64,000 nucleotides of DNA. Origin: Aphanomyces cochlioides. Lineage: Eukaryota; Oomycota; Saprolegniomycetes; Saprolegniales; Verrucalvaceae. The first letter of the stretch is position 1, and each line of letters starts with the position of its first letter. The notes below the pieces were generated by a model. That model did no database searches and was not told the origin of the DNA. It worked only from the letters and a program-made list of their open reading frames with translations. A program made the translations under genes and the position numbers. This document shows, piece by piece, positions 1-9,900 of the stretch. The DNA is taken from positions 62,001 through 126,000 of the forward strand of contig JAHQRK010000022.1 of assembly GCA_019828595.1 (NCBI GenBank), in the 5' to 3' direction.

Positions 1-201
1 TTCGTTGTCGAGGTGAGTGTGGAAAGTGTCAAGATGTTTTGCGTTGTTGAGTTTCGTTTCTTGAAAGAGAACAGCTTGTGTCGGTTTCCGAAGACGCCGT
101 GCAACAAGATGTCCGTTTTCTTTCAGCCCATTGAGGTTGCTCGTCGTCACTTCAAGTATGGGGAGCTTGACAAAATGACCAGCCGCGACCACTTTAGCCA
201 C
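1..201 (-). CDS. ORF2 N-terminus of family B element (partial)
   Basis: These are the first 67 codons of the endonuclease/reverse transcriptase polyprotein, cut by the window start. The segment includes the start of the APE-like endonuclease: the SNLNGL motif and the catalytic-type QETK motif, whose Glu is at about residue 48. The frame opens with GTG at 201-199, overlapping the ORF1 stop at 196-194. No ATG is available upstream in this frame, because a TAG lies just ahead. Full domain description is under the copy at 30111-34226. Confidence 0.85.
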   Translation of the reverse strand, partial: MAKVVAAGHFVKLPILEVTTSNLNGLKENGHLVARRLRKPTQAVLFQETKLNNAKHLDTFHTHLDNE

Positions 202-2659
202 GGGAAGCGATCGTTGTGAGATCCGCTAGGTCGCCGTGAATTAAAGTAGGTTCGCTTGGGTGAAACATGACTTGATTGTGGAGAGTGATATCCAAATCGT
301 TGCTTTCGTGTAGTTGAAGGATTTTTGTCATGATGTGACACATCGATTCTCCGTCGCCAGTGTACATGAATTCCATTCTGTTCCATATGTGGAGGCCAAG
401 GTCGGTGTACATCAGGAGTGACATGAGCGTTTCGGAGGATAGACTGCGTTTACCAAGGCGAGAGGGTAACGCTGTCACTGGACTTTTTGTTGAGGCCAAA
501 ATTGCCGCATCGCTATTGAAATATAGTGGAGCATGAACTGCCATCAATACTTCTGCAATGGCCAGCACTTCTTCGACTTCAACTCTGTTGAGGACGATGT
601 CATCATCGGTGATGATTGCCTCGATGAGTGGGAGGTTGTTGACCATCTTCTGGTCACTGAACACCGAGATCACGTGGTCGTGAGTGATTGGAGTGCCGAA
701 TGTTGCCTCGTAGAGCTGACCAAAAGATTTTGTGCCACCACCAGACGCTCTTAGCCAACGATTAAGCAGTCGAAGACGAACAAAGTATTCGAAGCTGTCA
801 CGATTGGAGACAAAAATTTGGTGCAGTTGCAGTCCAAATTCGATTGGCGCACGTTCTAGATGGATGCAGATCGTGTCAACACGCCCGTCCGTAATCAATT
901 TCAATAAGTTGAAGGAATCGTGCGCTAACGCTTCCTTAACTTGGGCCGGGATATGTTGTGGTGCGTTTTGAGCCTTGGTGTCAAGGTCGTTGAGCTCGGC
1001 AAGTATGGCATCGAGAGACTTCTCAAACCTTTGGATTGAGCCCTCGTGGGGTTTGATCCCGCTAATGAACTCTTCAGCGGCAACGTGCACCTTGTCACCA
1101 GATTTGAGTGTCAGCTTTGGAACAATTACTTTGACAGTGGTGTTGCCAACTGTCGTTTCGTGTTCCTCGGGCTCAACATTAGCGCGTTCGTCCAGAGCCG
1201 CAAACATGTTCGGGGAGATCCAAGGACGATCAGGAGCTGGGATTGAGCCAGCGGAGATTGGGGTTTTCTTTCTTTTGCCTGTAGTTTGAACTTCAGTCCA
1301 TTCCTTGTTGCTGTCTCGGGTCGTTTTCTGCCGTTTGGCAGTGGATGTCGAGACAGCGGCGTCTCCCCGTGGGCGGTGAGGGGTTGCGTGAAGTCCATGT
1401 TGGGTGGCGATTACATCGAGGTCAAGGCGCGCGAGCTTCTTGTCACGGTAAAACCATCCTTGACCAAACACGCGGAGGCACCGACCCTTGAAAATGAATT
1501 CTTCAATTGATCGACCGTCATTGTGCATAGATTCGGGTATAGCTGTCCCTTCAAAATACAAGCGATAACGAGAGCTAGCCAAGCCAGTCGTCGAGGAAAC
1601 TGTGGAGTATGAGCCCCACAAAAAGCGCGGCTCAAGCTTTGACATGATGCTGAACATGAGACGTTCTTCATCCTGTCCTTGGAGACCAGATGGGATATCG
1701 ATGAAATATCCATCAAGTATATGGGGCTCAGTCATGACAAATCTCTGAGAGCTGCCATCCTTTGCCACTTGGATCTTGAGAGAGACTCCACGCAGCTTTT
1801 TAAGAGCATCTTCAGAGGCTATGCCCCACTTGAGAAGACGATTGGAGACATCTTTCTCGCACTTGATGACATCGACAAATGCATCGTCCAAATCAAGCGC
1901 TTGGTTGTCAAACAATAGAGATGTCATTGCCTTGGAGATGTCGATGTATTTGGTGTATTGGCCAGTGGACATTTGTAGCCAGCCAACAACATCTCTGGGG
2001 GAATGTTTTTGGATGGGCAAAGTGTCGTCAAACGTGAGAGATCCTGTCGCGCGTTTTTGCAACAAGGACGCCAGCTCGGCCATAGTTGGTCGATAATGGC
2101 CGACGTCACTGTTCCGCTGAGCCTTGGCAGATTTAGCTCTCTGCTTGGCTTGGAATTCCCACACGCATTCGTTTGGCTTTTTGGTCGAGGTGTTCGACTC
2201 GGGTGGTATTGGCACGGAGCGTGTTGTAGCAGGAGGCGAGGCATCGATTTGAGCTTCAGGCTCCATTTCCACATCAACATTGGTGTCGCGAATCGATTGG
2301 TCTTCAGAGCGCGGCTCCAGCTCAGTGGCTTGAGTAATCGGTGGGGTATGTGGTTGGTTGTTGTTGGAGATATCCTCTATGTCTTCATCAGGCATCGGAG
2401 AAACATTATCCTTGTTGACAGTTTTGTCGCTGGTACGAGCGCTTGGTAATGGCACGCGACCACCGAGTGTAGCAAGACGTATGGGCGGTTGAGCAGCAGG
2501 CGGAGTTTTGTCGATGATTGAGTCAGGTTCATCGTCATCATCATCGTCAACAATCACCTCCATGATACTAGAAGCGTCCGAGGTATTGCGAAAGGGAGAG
2601 GCAGAAAAAGCTGAGGGCTTGTGTGCATGAGCACGGCTGGAAGAGCGGGTAGTCGCCAT
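194..2659 (-). CDS. ORF1 protein of family B retrotransposon (821 aa)
   Basis: ORF1 is the putative nucleic-acid-binding/RNP protein of the element. The ATG at 2659 is a true Met in strong context (A at -3, G at +4), 51 nt from the element 5' end. The N-terminal 160 residues are low-complexity and acidic or Ser/Thr/Pro-rich, with a run of seven Asp around residue 38. A conserved core from about residue 165 to 425, shared with family A ORF1, includes LTFDDTLPIQKHS, VGWLQM, KIQVAKDGSSQ, LEPRFLWGSY and GRCLRVFGQGW. A basic KRKK patch follows, then a helical C-terminal region. I see no CCHC knuckle. The core might be an RRM-like fold, but that is a guess. It ends eight bases inside ORF2. Confidence 0.85.
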   Translation of the reverse strand: MATTRSSSRAHAHKPSAFSASPFRNTSDASSIMEVIVDDDDDDEPDSIIDKTPPAAQPPIRLATLGGRVPLPSARTSDKTVNKDNVSPMPDEDIEDISNNNQPHTPPITQATELEPRSEDQSIRDTNVDVEMEPEAQIDASPPATTRSVPIPPESNTSTKKPNECVWEFQAKQRAKSAKAQRNSDVGHYRPTMAELASLLQKRATGSLTFDDTLPIQKHSPRDVVGWLQMSTGQYTKYIDISKAMTSLLFDNQALDLDDAFVDVIKCEKDVSNRLLKWGIASEDALKKLRGVSLKIQVAKDGSSQRFVMTEPHILDGYFIDIPSGLQGQDEERLMFSIMSKLEPRFLWGSYSTVSSTTGLASSRYRLYFEGTAIPESMHNDGRSIEEFIFKGRCLRVFGQGWFYRDKKLARLDLDVIATQHGLHATPHRPRGDAAVSTSTAKRQKTTRDSNKEWTEVQTTGKRKKTPISAGSIPAPDRPWISPNMFAALDERANVEPEEHETTVGNTTVKVIVPKLTLKSGDKVHVAAEEFISGIKPHEGSIQRFEKSLDAILAELNDLDTKAQNAPQHIPAQVKEALAHDSFNLLKLITDGRVDTICIHLERAPIEFGLQLHQIFVSNRDSFEYFVRLRLLNRWLRASGGGTKSFGQLYEATFGTPITHDHVISVFSDQKMVNNLPLIEAIITDDDIVLNRVEVEEVLAIAEVLMAVHAPLYFNSDAAILASTKSPVTALPSRLGKRSLSSETLMSLLMYTDLGLHIWNRMEFMYTGDGESMCHIMTKILQLHESNDLDITLHNQVMFHPSEPTLIHGDLADLTTIASRG

Positions 2660-2694
2660 GTTGTCAGTTTTGGACAGTGGTACTGCGGGGTAGC

Positions 2695-2705
2695 TGGCAA
2701 ATTGG
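2695..2705 (+). promoter_or_regulatory. Box-A-like motif in retroelement 5' end, just upstream of tRNA
   Basis: The sequence TGGCAAATTGG matches the Pol III box A consensus TGGCNNAGTGG at 10 of 11 positions, on the tRNA strand, at -16 to -6 from the tRNA. It lies within the 35-nt terminus shared by both element families and recurs in front of each tRNA that abuts a full-length 5' end (1, 12 and 16). A role in Pol III factor binding is speculative. Confidence 0.3.
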
Positions 2706-2710
2706 AAACT

Positions 2711-2758
<48 letters not shown>

Positions 2759-2783
2759 ACTGGTTCGATCCCGGTTCGTGGCA
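2711..2783 (+). tRNA. tRNA-Phe (GAA)
   Basis: A complete cloverleaf is visible. The acceptor stem GCCGCGA pairs with TCGTGGC (one G-U), the D stem GCTC with GAGC, the anticodon stem TCAGA with TCTGA around the loop CTGAAGA (anticodon GAA), and the T stem ACTGG with CCGGT around TTCGATC. The discriminator is A, there is no intron and CCA is not encoded. Box A (nt 8-19) and box B are present. Its upstream flank is not native spacer but the 5' end of a family B element, so this copy was rebuilt by target-site duplication. Confidence 0.98.
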
Positions 2784-2786
2784 TTG

Positions 2787-2790
2787 TTTT
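2787..2790 (+). terminator. Pol III T4 terminator of tRNA-Phe
   Basis: A TTTT run lies four bases past the tRNA 3' end, with a T5 run at 2806-2810 as possible backup. The same arrangement follows all 17 tRNA genes. T4 is the minimal Pol III terminator. Confidence 0.75.
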
Positions 2791-2919
2791 CACCACCACG
2801 CCTGCTTTTTCATTCACAACATCGCACCCTTCTTTTACACCACGGAGCGCACTTACACGCGCACACACTAACACATTGGACTTGTCCATTTCATTCACAA
2901 CTCACACACCAACATAACC

Positions 2920-3504
2920 ATGGACTGCACCTTTTACACTGCCATTCAAATTGCAAAGACAAAACACAGCATCCACGCACAGAATGCGATGCCATACATT
3001 CCTCCAAAGTCTCACGCCCAAGCTTGTCTCGCTCCTCTCTCAACGATCGAATGAAGCACAACTCATTCTCATGTCTTACTCTCGACAGCACACACAACCA
3101 AAATGGCGTCTAAGCAAGACGTTGATGTTTTCAGCGACAATACACATTACAAGGCGATGGCTTCCTTCAGGACAGCACACACTTAACAATCATACGCGGA
3201 GGAGTTCCATCATGTAGAGGCCATGCATCATATGCTGGACGTCGTATCGTGTTCTCTTCAAAGAGCTATGAATAGAAAGAACGACCCATCCAATGCATGT
3301 GAAAGTTGCACGTAATGTGGAGCAAGCATACGTTGTCCACACTGATTCAAGTTCGACGAGGAGAATACTCTATGCTCCAAAAAGTGCTCTTTTGACGACT
3401 TCTCGAGGCGAGGGACAATGACCCTCGATTTCTGTCAATATTCCGATCTCATTCGAATCCCTCCTGTGGATAGTTCTTTCAACCACACATCGTTTGCTTT
3501 CTGA
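2920..3504 (+). pseudogene. Decayed 195-codon reading frame in each spacer
   Basis: One frame runs from an ATG in strong context (ACCATGG) to TGA at 3502 and is interrupted only by TGA 3052, TAA 3184, TAA 3313 and TGA 3343. A second ATG in strong context is at 3103. Between the stops the translation looks protein-like: charged and hydrophilic, with a Cys/His-rich part, CESCT-stop-CGASIRCPH, then CSKKCSFDDF. I do not recognise the family. The stops argue for a relic captured in the array before it amplified. The other copies are at 4044-4628, 5168-5752, 6292-6876, 7416-8000, 10037-10621, 11160-11744, 12284-12868, 18003-18587, 26552-27136, 27676-28260, 36945-37529, 42645-43229, 43769-44353, 44893-45477, 61502-62086 and 62626-63210. 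Chance or splicing are alternatives. Confidence 0.4.
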
Positions 3505-3690
3505 GCTACAAGACTCTAGATATTACTGTAGGATGAGTTTTTATGTCATTGCTTTAAAGTATATGTCATAGCATGGGAATCGCCAGAAGAAAGGACCATG
3601 ACGTGGTTAGCGAAGCATGGGCAGACGAGTGTATTCCCTGTGATGTGGAAATGAAACGGGATACTTTGTAGTATGGGATGTCAGTTAGTT

Positions 3691-3834
3691 GACAATGGTG
3701 TGTTTGAGTGTGCGTGTTGTTGCATAAGCTGAAGGAGGTAGTGTTCAGGGTGTATGGGAGGTGTTGTCAGGTGTGTGTATGTGTGTGGAAGAGGACGTGC
3801 GAGTGTGTGTGCATGGTCCTATGGAAGCATATAC
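3691..3834 (+). repeat. GT-rich tract upstream of each native tRNA-Phe
   Basis: The last 140 bp or so of each spacer is strongly GT-rich on the tRNA strand, for example gtgtgtgtatgtgtgtgg, and ends in GCATATAC right before the tRNA. The first 130 bp after the tRNA is CA-rich, so the tRNA sits between roughly complementary simple-sequence flanks. The tract may serve as upstream promoter context or make the region recombinogenic. Confidence 0.6.
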
Positions 3835-3882
<48 letters not shown>

Positions 3883-3907
3883 ACTGGTTCGATCCCGGTT
3901 CGTGGCA
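3835..3907 (+). tRNA. tRNA-Phe (GAA)
   Basis: Identical to the copy at 2711, but with the native GT-rich spacer upstream, ending GCATATAC at -8 to -1. Confidence 0.98.
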
Positions 3908-4958
3908 TTGTTTTCACCACCACGCCTGCTTTTTCATTCACAACATCGCACCCTTCTTTTACACCACGGAGCGCACTTACACGCGCACACACTAACACAT
4001 TGGACTTGTCCATTTCATTCACAACTCACACACCAACATAACCATGGACTGCACCTTTTACACTGCCATTCAAATTGCAAAGACAAAACACAGCATCCAC
4101 GCACAGAATGCGATGCCATACATTCCTCCAAAGTCTCACGCCCAAGCTTGTCTCGCTCCTCTCTCAACGATCGAATGAAGCACAACTCATTCTCATGTCT
4201 TACTCTCGACAGCACACACAACCAAAATGGCGTCTAAGCAAGACGTTGATGTTTTCAGCGACAATACACATTACAAGGCGATGGCTTCCTTCAGGACAGC
4301 ACACACTTAACAATCATACGCGGAGGAGTTCCATCATGTAGAGGCCATGCATCATATGCTGGACGTCGTATCGTGTTCTCTTCAAAGAGCTATGAATAGA
4401 AAGAACGACCCATCCAATGCATGTGAAAGTTGCACGTAATGTGGAGCAAGCATACGTTGTCCACACTGATTCAAGTTCGACGAGGAGAATACTCTATGCT
4501 CCAAAAAGTGCTCTTTTGACGACTTCTCGAGGCGAGGGACAATGACCCTCGATTTCTGTCAATATTCCGATCTCATTCGAATCCCTCCTGTGGATAGTTC
4601 TTTCAACCACACATCGTTTGCTTTCTGAGCTACAAGACTCTAGATATTACTGTAGGATGAGTTTTTATGTCATTGCTTTAAAGTATATGTCATAGCATGG
4701 GAATCGCCAGAAGAAAGGACCATGACGTGGTTAGCGAAGCATGGGCAGACGAGTGTATTCCCTGTGATGTGGAAATGAAACGGGATACTTTGTAGTATGG
4801 GATGTCAGTTAGTTGACAATGGTGTGTTTGAGTGTGCGTGTTGTTGCATAAGCTGAAGGAGGTAGTGTTCAGGGTGTATGGGAGGTGTTGTCAGGTGTGT
4901 GTATGTGTGTGGAAGAGGACGTGCGAGTGTGTGTGCATGGTCCTATGGAAGCATATAC

Positions 4959-5006
<48 letters not shown>

Positions 5007-5031
5007 ACTGGTTCGATCCCGGTTCGTGGCA
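4959..5031 (+). tRNA. tRNA-Phe (GAA)
   Basis: Intact 73-nt copy with native upstream spacer; third unit of block 1. Confidence 0.98.
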
Positions 5032-6082
5032 TTGTTTTCACCACCACGCCTGCTTTTTCATTCACAACATCGCACCCTTCTTTTACACCACGGAGCGCAC
5101 TTACACGCGCACACACTAACACATTGGACTTGTCCATTTCATTCACAACTCACACACCAACATAACCATGGACTGCACCTTTTACACTGCCATTCAAATT
5201 GCAAAGACAAAACACAGCATCCACGCACAGAATGCGATGCCATACATTCCTCCAAAGTCTCACGCCCAAGCTTGTCTCGCTCCTCTCTCAACGATCGAAT
5301 GAAGCACAACTCATTCTCATGTCTTACTCTCGACAGCACACACAACCAAAATGGCGTCTAAGCAAGACGTTGATGTTTTCAGCGACAATACACATTACAA
5401 GGCGATGGCTTCCTTCAGGACAGCACACACTTAACAATCATACGCGGAGGAGTTCCATCATGTAGAGGCCATGCATCATATGCTGGACGTCGTATCGTGT
5501 TCTCTTCAAAGAGCTATGAATAGAAAGAACGACCCATCCAATGCATGTGAAAGTTGCACGTAATGTGGAGCAAGCATACGTTGTCCACACTGATTCAAGT
5601 TCGACGAGGAGAATACTCTATGCTCCAAAAAGTGCTCTTTTGACGACTTCTCGAGGCGAGGGACAATGACCCTCGATTTCTGTCAATATTCCGATCTCAT
5701 TCGAATCCCTCCTGTGGATAGTTCTTTCAACCACACATCGTTTGCTTTCTGAGCTACAAGACTCTAGATATTACTGTAGGATGAGTTTTTATGTCATTGC
5801 TTTAAAGTATATGTCATAGCATGGGAATCGCCAGAAGAAAGGACCATGACGTGGTTAGCGAAGCATGGGCAGACGAGTGTATTCCCTGTGATGTGGAAAT
5901 GAAACGGGATACTTTGTAGTATGGGATGTCAGTTAGTTGACAATGGTGTGTTTGAGTGTGCGTGTTGTTGCATAAGCTGAAGGAGGTAGTGTTCAGGGTG
6001 TATGGGAGGTGTTGTCAGGTGTGTGTATGTGTGTGGAAGAGGACGTGCGAGTGTGTGTGCATGGTCCTATGGAAGCATATAC

Positions 6083-6130
<48 letters not shown>

Positions 6131-6155
6131 ACTGGTTCGATCCCGGTTCGTGGCA
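6083..6155 (+). tRNA. tRNA-Phe (GAA)
   Basis: Intact 73-nt copy with native upstream spacer; fourth unit of block 1. Confidence 0.98.
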
Positions 6156-7206
6156 TTGTTTTCACCACCACGCCTGCTTTTTCATTCACAACATCGCACC
6201 CTTCTTTTACACCACGGAGCGCACTTACACGCGCACACACTAACACATTGGACTTGTCCATTTCATTCACAACTCACACACCAACATAACCATGGACTGC
6301 ACCTTTTACACTGCCATTCAAATTGCAAAGACAAAACACAGCATCCACGCACAGAATGCGATGCCATACATTCCTCCAAAGTCTCACGCCCAAGCTTGTC
6401 TCGCTCCTCTCTCAACGATCGAATGAAGCACAACTCATTCTCATGTCTTACTCTCGACAGCACACACAACCAAAATGGCGTCTAAGCAAGACGTTGATGT
6501 TTTCAGCGACAATACACATTACAAGGCGATGGCTTCCTTCAGGACAGCACACACTTAACAATCATACGCGGAGGAGTTCCATCATGTAGAGGCCATGCAT
6601 CATATGCTGGACGTCGTATCGTGTTCTCTTCAAAGAGCTATGAATAGAAAGAACGACCCATCCAATGCATGTGAAAGTTGCACGTAATGTGGAGCAAGCA
6701 TACGTTGTCCACACTGATTCAAGTTCGACGAGGAGAATACTCTATGCTCCAAAAAGTGCTCTTTTGACGACTTCTCGAGGCGAGGGACAATGACCCTCGA
6801 TTTCTGTCAATATTCCGATCTCATTCGAATCCCTCCTGTGGATAGTTCTTTCAACCACACATCGTTTGCTTTCTGAGCTACAAGACTCTAGATATTACTG
6901 TAGGATGAGTTTTTATGTCATTGCTTTAAAGTATATGTCATAGCATGGGAATCGCCAGAAGAAAGGACCATGACGTGGTTAGCGAAGCATGGGCAGACGA
7001 GTGTATTCCCTGTGATGTGGAAATGAAACGGGATACTTTGTAGTATGGGATGTCAGTTAGTTGACAATGGTGTGTTTGAGTGTGCGTGTTGTTGCATAAG
7101 CTGAAGGAGGTAGTGTTCAGGGTGTATGGGAGGTGTTGTCAGGTGTGTGTATGTGTGTGGAAGAGGACGTGCGAGTGTGTGTGCATGGTCCTATGGAAGC
7201 ATATAC

Positions 7207-7254
<48 letters not shown>

Positions 7255-7279
7255 ACTGGTTCGATCCCGGTTCGTGGCA
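7207..7279 (+). tRNA. tRNA-Phe (GAA)
   Basis: Intact 73-nt copy with native upstream spacer. Its spacer runs into the 14-nt tRNA stub at 8331-8344, where a family A element interrupts the array. Confidence 0.98.
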
Positions 7280-8344
7280 TTGTTTTCACCACCACGCCTG
7301 CTTTTTCATTCACAACATCGCACCCTTCTTTTACACCACGGAGCGCACTTACACGCGCACACACTAACACATTGGACTTGTCCATTTCATTCACAACTCA
7401 CACACCAACATAACCATGGACTGCACCTTTTACACTGCCATTCAAATTGCAAAGACAAAACACAGCATCCACGCACAGAATGCGATGCCATACATTCCTC
7501 CAAAGTCTCACGCCCAAGCTTGTCTCGCTCCTCTCTCAACGATCGAATGAAGCACAACTCATTCTCATGTCTTACTCTCGACAGCACACACAACCAAAAT
7601 GGCGTCTAAGCAAGACGTTGATGTTTTCAGCGACAATACACATTACAAGGCGATGGCTTCCTTCAGGACAGCACACACTTAACAATCATACGCGGAGGAG
7701 TTCCATCATGTAGAGGCCATGCATCATATGCTGGACGTCGTATCGTGTTCTCTTCAAAGAGCTATGAATAGAAAGAACGACCCATCCAATGCATGTGAAA
7801 GTTGCACGTAATGTGGAGCAAGCATACGTTGTCCACACTGATTCAAGTTCGACGAGGAGAATACTCTATGCTCCAAAAAGTGCTCTTTTGACGACTTCTC
7901 GAGGCGAGGGACAATGACCCTCGATTTCTGTCAATATTCCGATCTCATTCGAATCCCTCCTGTGGATAGTTCTTTCAACCACACATCGTTTGCTTTCTGA
8001 GCTACAAGACTCTAGATATTACTGTAGGATGAGTTTTTATGTCATTGCTTTAAAGTATATGTCATAGCATGGGAATCGCCAGAAGAAAGGACCATGACGT
8101 GGTTAGCGAAGCATGGGCAGACGAGTGTATTCCCTGTGATGTGGAAATGAAACGGGATACTTTGTAGTATGGGATGTCAGTTAGTTGACAATGGTGTGTT
8201 TGAGTGTGCGTGTTGTTGCATAAGCTGAAGGAGGTAGTGTTCAGGGTGTATGGGAGGTGTTGTCAGGTGTGTGTATGTGTGTGGAAGAGGACGTGCGAGT
8301 GTGTGTGCATGGTCCTATGGAAGCATATACGCCGCGATAGCTCA

Positions 8345-9799
8345 CTGCAATGGGGAGGTATATTAATAGACTTTCAATATCTACTAATACTAATATTGCC
8401 TACTAACGGCTCATCCCACTTCCAAATGCTTCAGCAGATTTTCTACCTTGGGCTTTGGAGTACAGCGATTTTTGACTTTTGAATAAATACTTGGGGCTTG
8501 TTAATTTGGGGTTGAAGGTTGGAGCGCGAGCAAAGTCGGGTACTTGGCTACCAGTGGGCGATAGACAGGTTGTCTATGCAAAGTATTGATTGCTGAAATT
8601 GCTTCCACTCGTTGAGGGCTGTCAACTTCTTGGAGGCGAAGCCATCTGCGGATCGATGCATGCCATCGGATGAAGCTGACTTCTTGCCAAATTTCTGGCG
8701 GAGGCGGCTCCTTCGATTCGAACTTGGCGGCGTTGTGCGTTGTCCAAATATAGTGAAGGTTGGAAGCACACAGAAGAGCCCAGAGCACAAACAGTATGTC
8801 TTGAAGCTGGCTACCGCGTTCGTTGACTTGAAAGCGGTCGATGTTGGTGATGGCAGTCCAATCGAAATTGACACCGAAGCATCGCCAAGCGGTCGCGTGA
8901 AAACGCCAAAGGGGATACACGCGAGAGCAGGTGTGGAAGGCGTGGTGTTGGTTCTCCGGTGCGTCGCAATTGGTATAGACACAGCAAATTACGTCTGGCT
9001 GCTGAGGTTGCAAGTAGAACAAGCGCGAGTTGACAGGCAGCATGTTGAACAACAGTCGAAACCAAACGTCGCCATGGAGGGGAGGCGGCCAACGGCATGT
9101 TTTGCGGATGAGTCGCACGTAGGTCGCAATATCTTGTTGCTCGACGCGGGACGATGTCGCCACTGGGTGCGGTTTTCCATCCGAAGGGGCGTGATGCGCC
9201 AAACGTGATACGAGTCGCTTGGGCCAACGCTCGAAGGATAGCAATTGATCTTTGAAAAGTGCCTTGAAAGGGTGACTTGTTGTATCGATATCGGTCAAAG
9301 CAGTTCCAGTTCGAACGCCAGACGTGCGGAGGACTTGGTCGAATATCTTGGTGAGGTGGCTATAAACTTGACCAGCACGTTCGGGTGCTGCAAATCCCAT
9401 CGCGCCGTTCGCTTGTAACGTCACTTGTGCCGCACGGTTGTTGGATGACAGTCGATCAATAAACGCAGCTCTTGTAGGCCATGTCCCTTGCCGTGTCAAG
9501 AAGTCTTTGAGGCAGTGGAAACCGTTTTGAGACGCATGTCTACACCATCGACGACACAGAGCAGTCTTCACGACATTTGATGTAGCACCCGCAGGACCAA
9601 CTTGCAGAGCGGGGTAGGATGTCAGCCACACGGGGAGGTTCAAAAGTTCTTCGAGGCTTGGTGGCGAAGCGGTTCGCTTGGCCATAGGTGTGGCGGCCCA
9701 TTGATGCCAAATGTCGTGCCAAAGAGGATGCAGCTCCCACAAAAACAACCACTTGGAGCTGTGGTTGGGGAAGTACGTGAGAAAGTCGAACGGGTGGGC
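8345..9799 (-). mobile_element. Family A retrotransposon, 5'-truncated copy
   Basis: This holds only the 3' 1.45 kb of family A, inserted after the tRNA stub GCCGCGATAGCTCA at 8331-8344. The 3' UTR (8345-8500) keeps the terminal RNA structure. The 5' break falls where the element reads GGGTGTCGCGATA, which shares CGCGATA with the tRNA 5' end, suggesting a microhomology-assisted junction. Right of the break is an extra partial tRNA (9800-9819) plus 8 nt of filler before the rebuilt full tRNA at 9828. Confidence 0.93.
8501..9799 (-). pseudogene. ORF2 C-terminal fragment of truncated family A element
   Basis: An open frame covers about the last 430 residues of family A ORF2 and runs to the truncation point without its own ATG. 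The endonuclease and reverse transcriptase are missing. The fragment retains the C-terminal Cys/His motif (CCVYTNCD followed by HHAFHTC), which resembles the zinc-binding domain found after reverse transcriptase in many LINE ORF2 proteins. It differs from the copy at 19090 by, for example, Glu for Lys in the SKEPPPPE stretch. It is presumably not expressed as a functional protein. Confidence 0.8.
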
Positions 9800-9819
9800 G
9801 CCGCGATAGCTCAGTTGGG
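9800..9819 (+). repeat. Extra 20-nt partial tRNA-Phe at 5' junction of truncated element
   Basis: GCCGCGATAGCTCAGTTGGG equals tRNA nt 1-20. It is followed by 8 nt (CGGCAGTC) and then the complete tRNA at 9828. It is longer than the usual 14-nt duplication, which suggests a copy-and-jump event during second-strand completion. It is too short to be a gene. Confidence 0.85.
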
Positions 9820-9827
9820 CGGCAGTC

Positions 9828-9875
<48 letters not shown>

Positions 9876-9900
9876 ACTGGTTCGATCCCGGTTCGTGGCA
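9828..9900 (+). tRNA. tRNA-Phe (GAA)
   Basis: Intact copy rebuilt next to the truncated family A insertion. The 28 bases directly upstream are the partial tRNA plus filler, so its upstream context differs from all other copies. Confidence 0.98.

Larger units (their letters stand above)
1..2710 (-). mobile_element. Family B non-LTR retrotransposon, 5' part (cut by window edge)
   Basis: This is the 5' portion of a family B element: the 51-nt leader, ORF1 and the first codons of ORF2. It matches the full-length copy at 28605-36735 with a constant offset of 34025. Its 5' end at 2710 abuts a complete tRNA-Phe starting at 2711, as expected when target-site duplication rebuilds the tRNA. The 3' part lies outside the window. 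Confidence 0.93.
2711..8330 (+). repeat. tRNA-Phe tandem array block 1 (five 1124-bp units)
   Basis: Five head-to-tail units start at 2711, 3835, 4959, 6083 and 7207. Each has a 73-nt tRNA-Phe followed by a 1051-bp spacer. The spacer begins with a T4 and then a T5 tract, continues CA-rich for about 130 bp, carries a decayed reading frame (2920-3504 in the first unit), then an unremarkable stretch, and ends in about 130 bp of GT-rich sequence just before the next tRNA. By eye the five spacers are identical, which implies recent amplification or strong homogenisation. Confidence 0.97.

Noticed and set aside
2951..3217. 88-aa and 111-aa open frames (and a 68-aa antisense frame) recurring in each spacer
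   Set aside because: They overlap each other in different frames, start inside or beside the tRNA or simple CA-rich sequence, and have composition expected of chance frames in a homogenised repeat.
3052..3345. Reassigned stop codons in the host code
   Set aside because: The retrotransposon ORFs end in TAA and TAG like standard genes and contain no internal TGA or TAA, so the spacer frame is better read as a pseudogene.
3409..3427. 6-bp hairpin CGAGGG/CCCTCG in the spacer as a terminator or RNA gene
   Set aside because: There is no T tract or second box, and it lies within the decayed reading frame.
3448..3457. Box-B-like ATTCGAATCC in the spacer, possible second tRNA
   Set aside because: No cloverleaf can be formed around it on either strand.
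2711..8330. CRISPR-like regular array
   Set aside because: The period is 1124 bp with a tRNA and identical spacers, so it is a tandem gene array.
8331..8344. 14-nt stubs as tRNA-derived small genes
   Set aside because: They are only target-site duplications with no downstream tRNA sequence.
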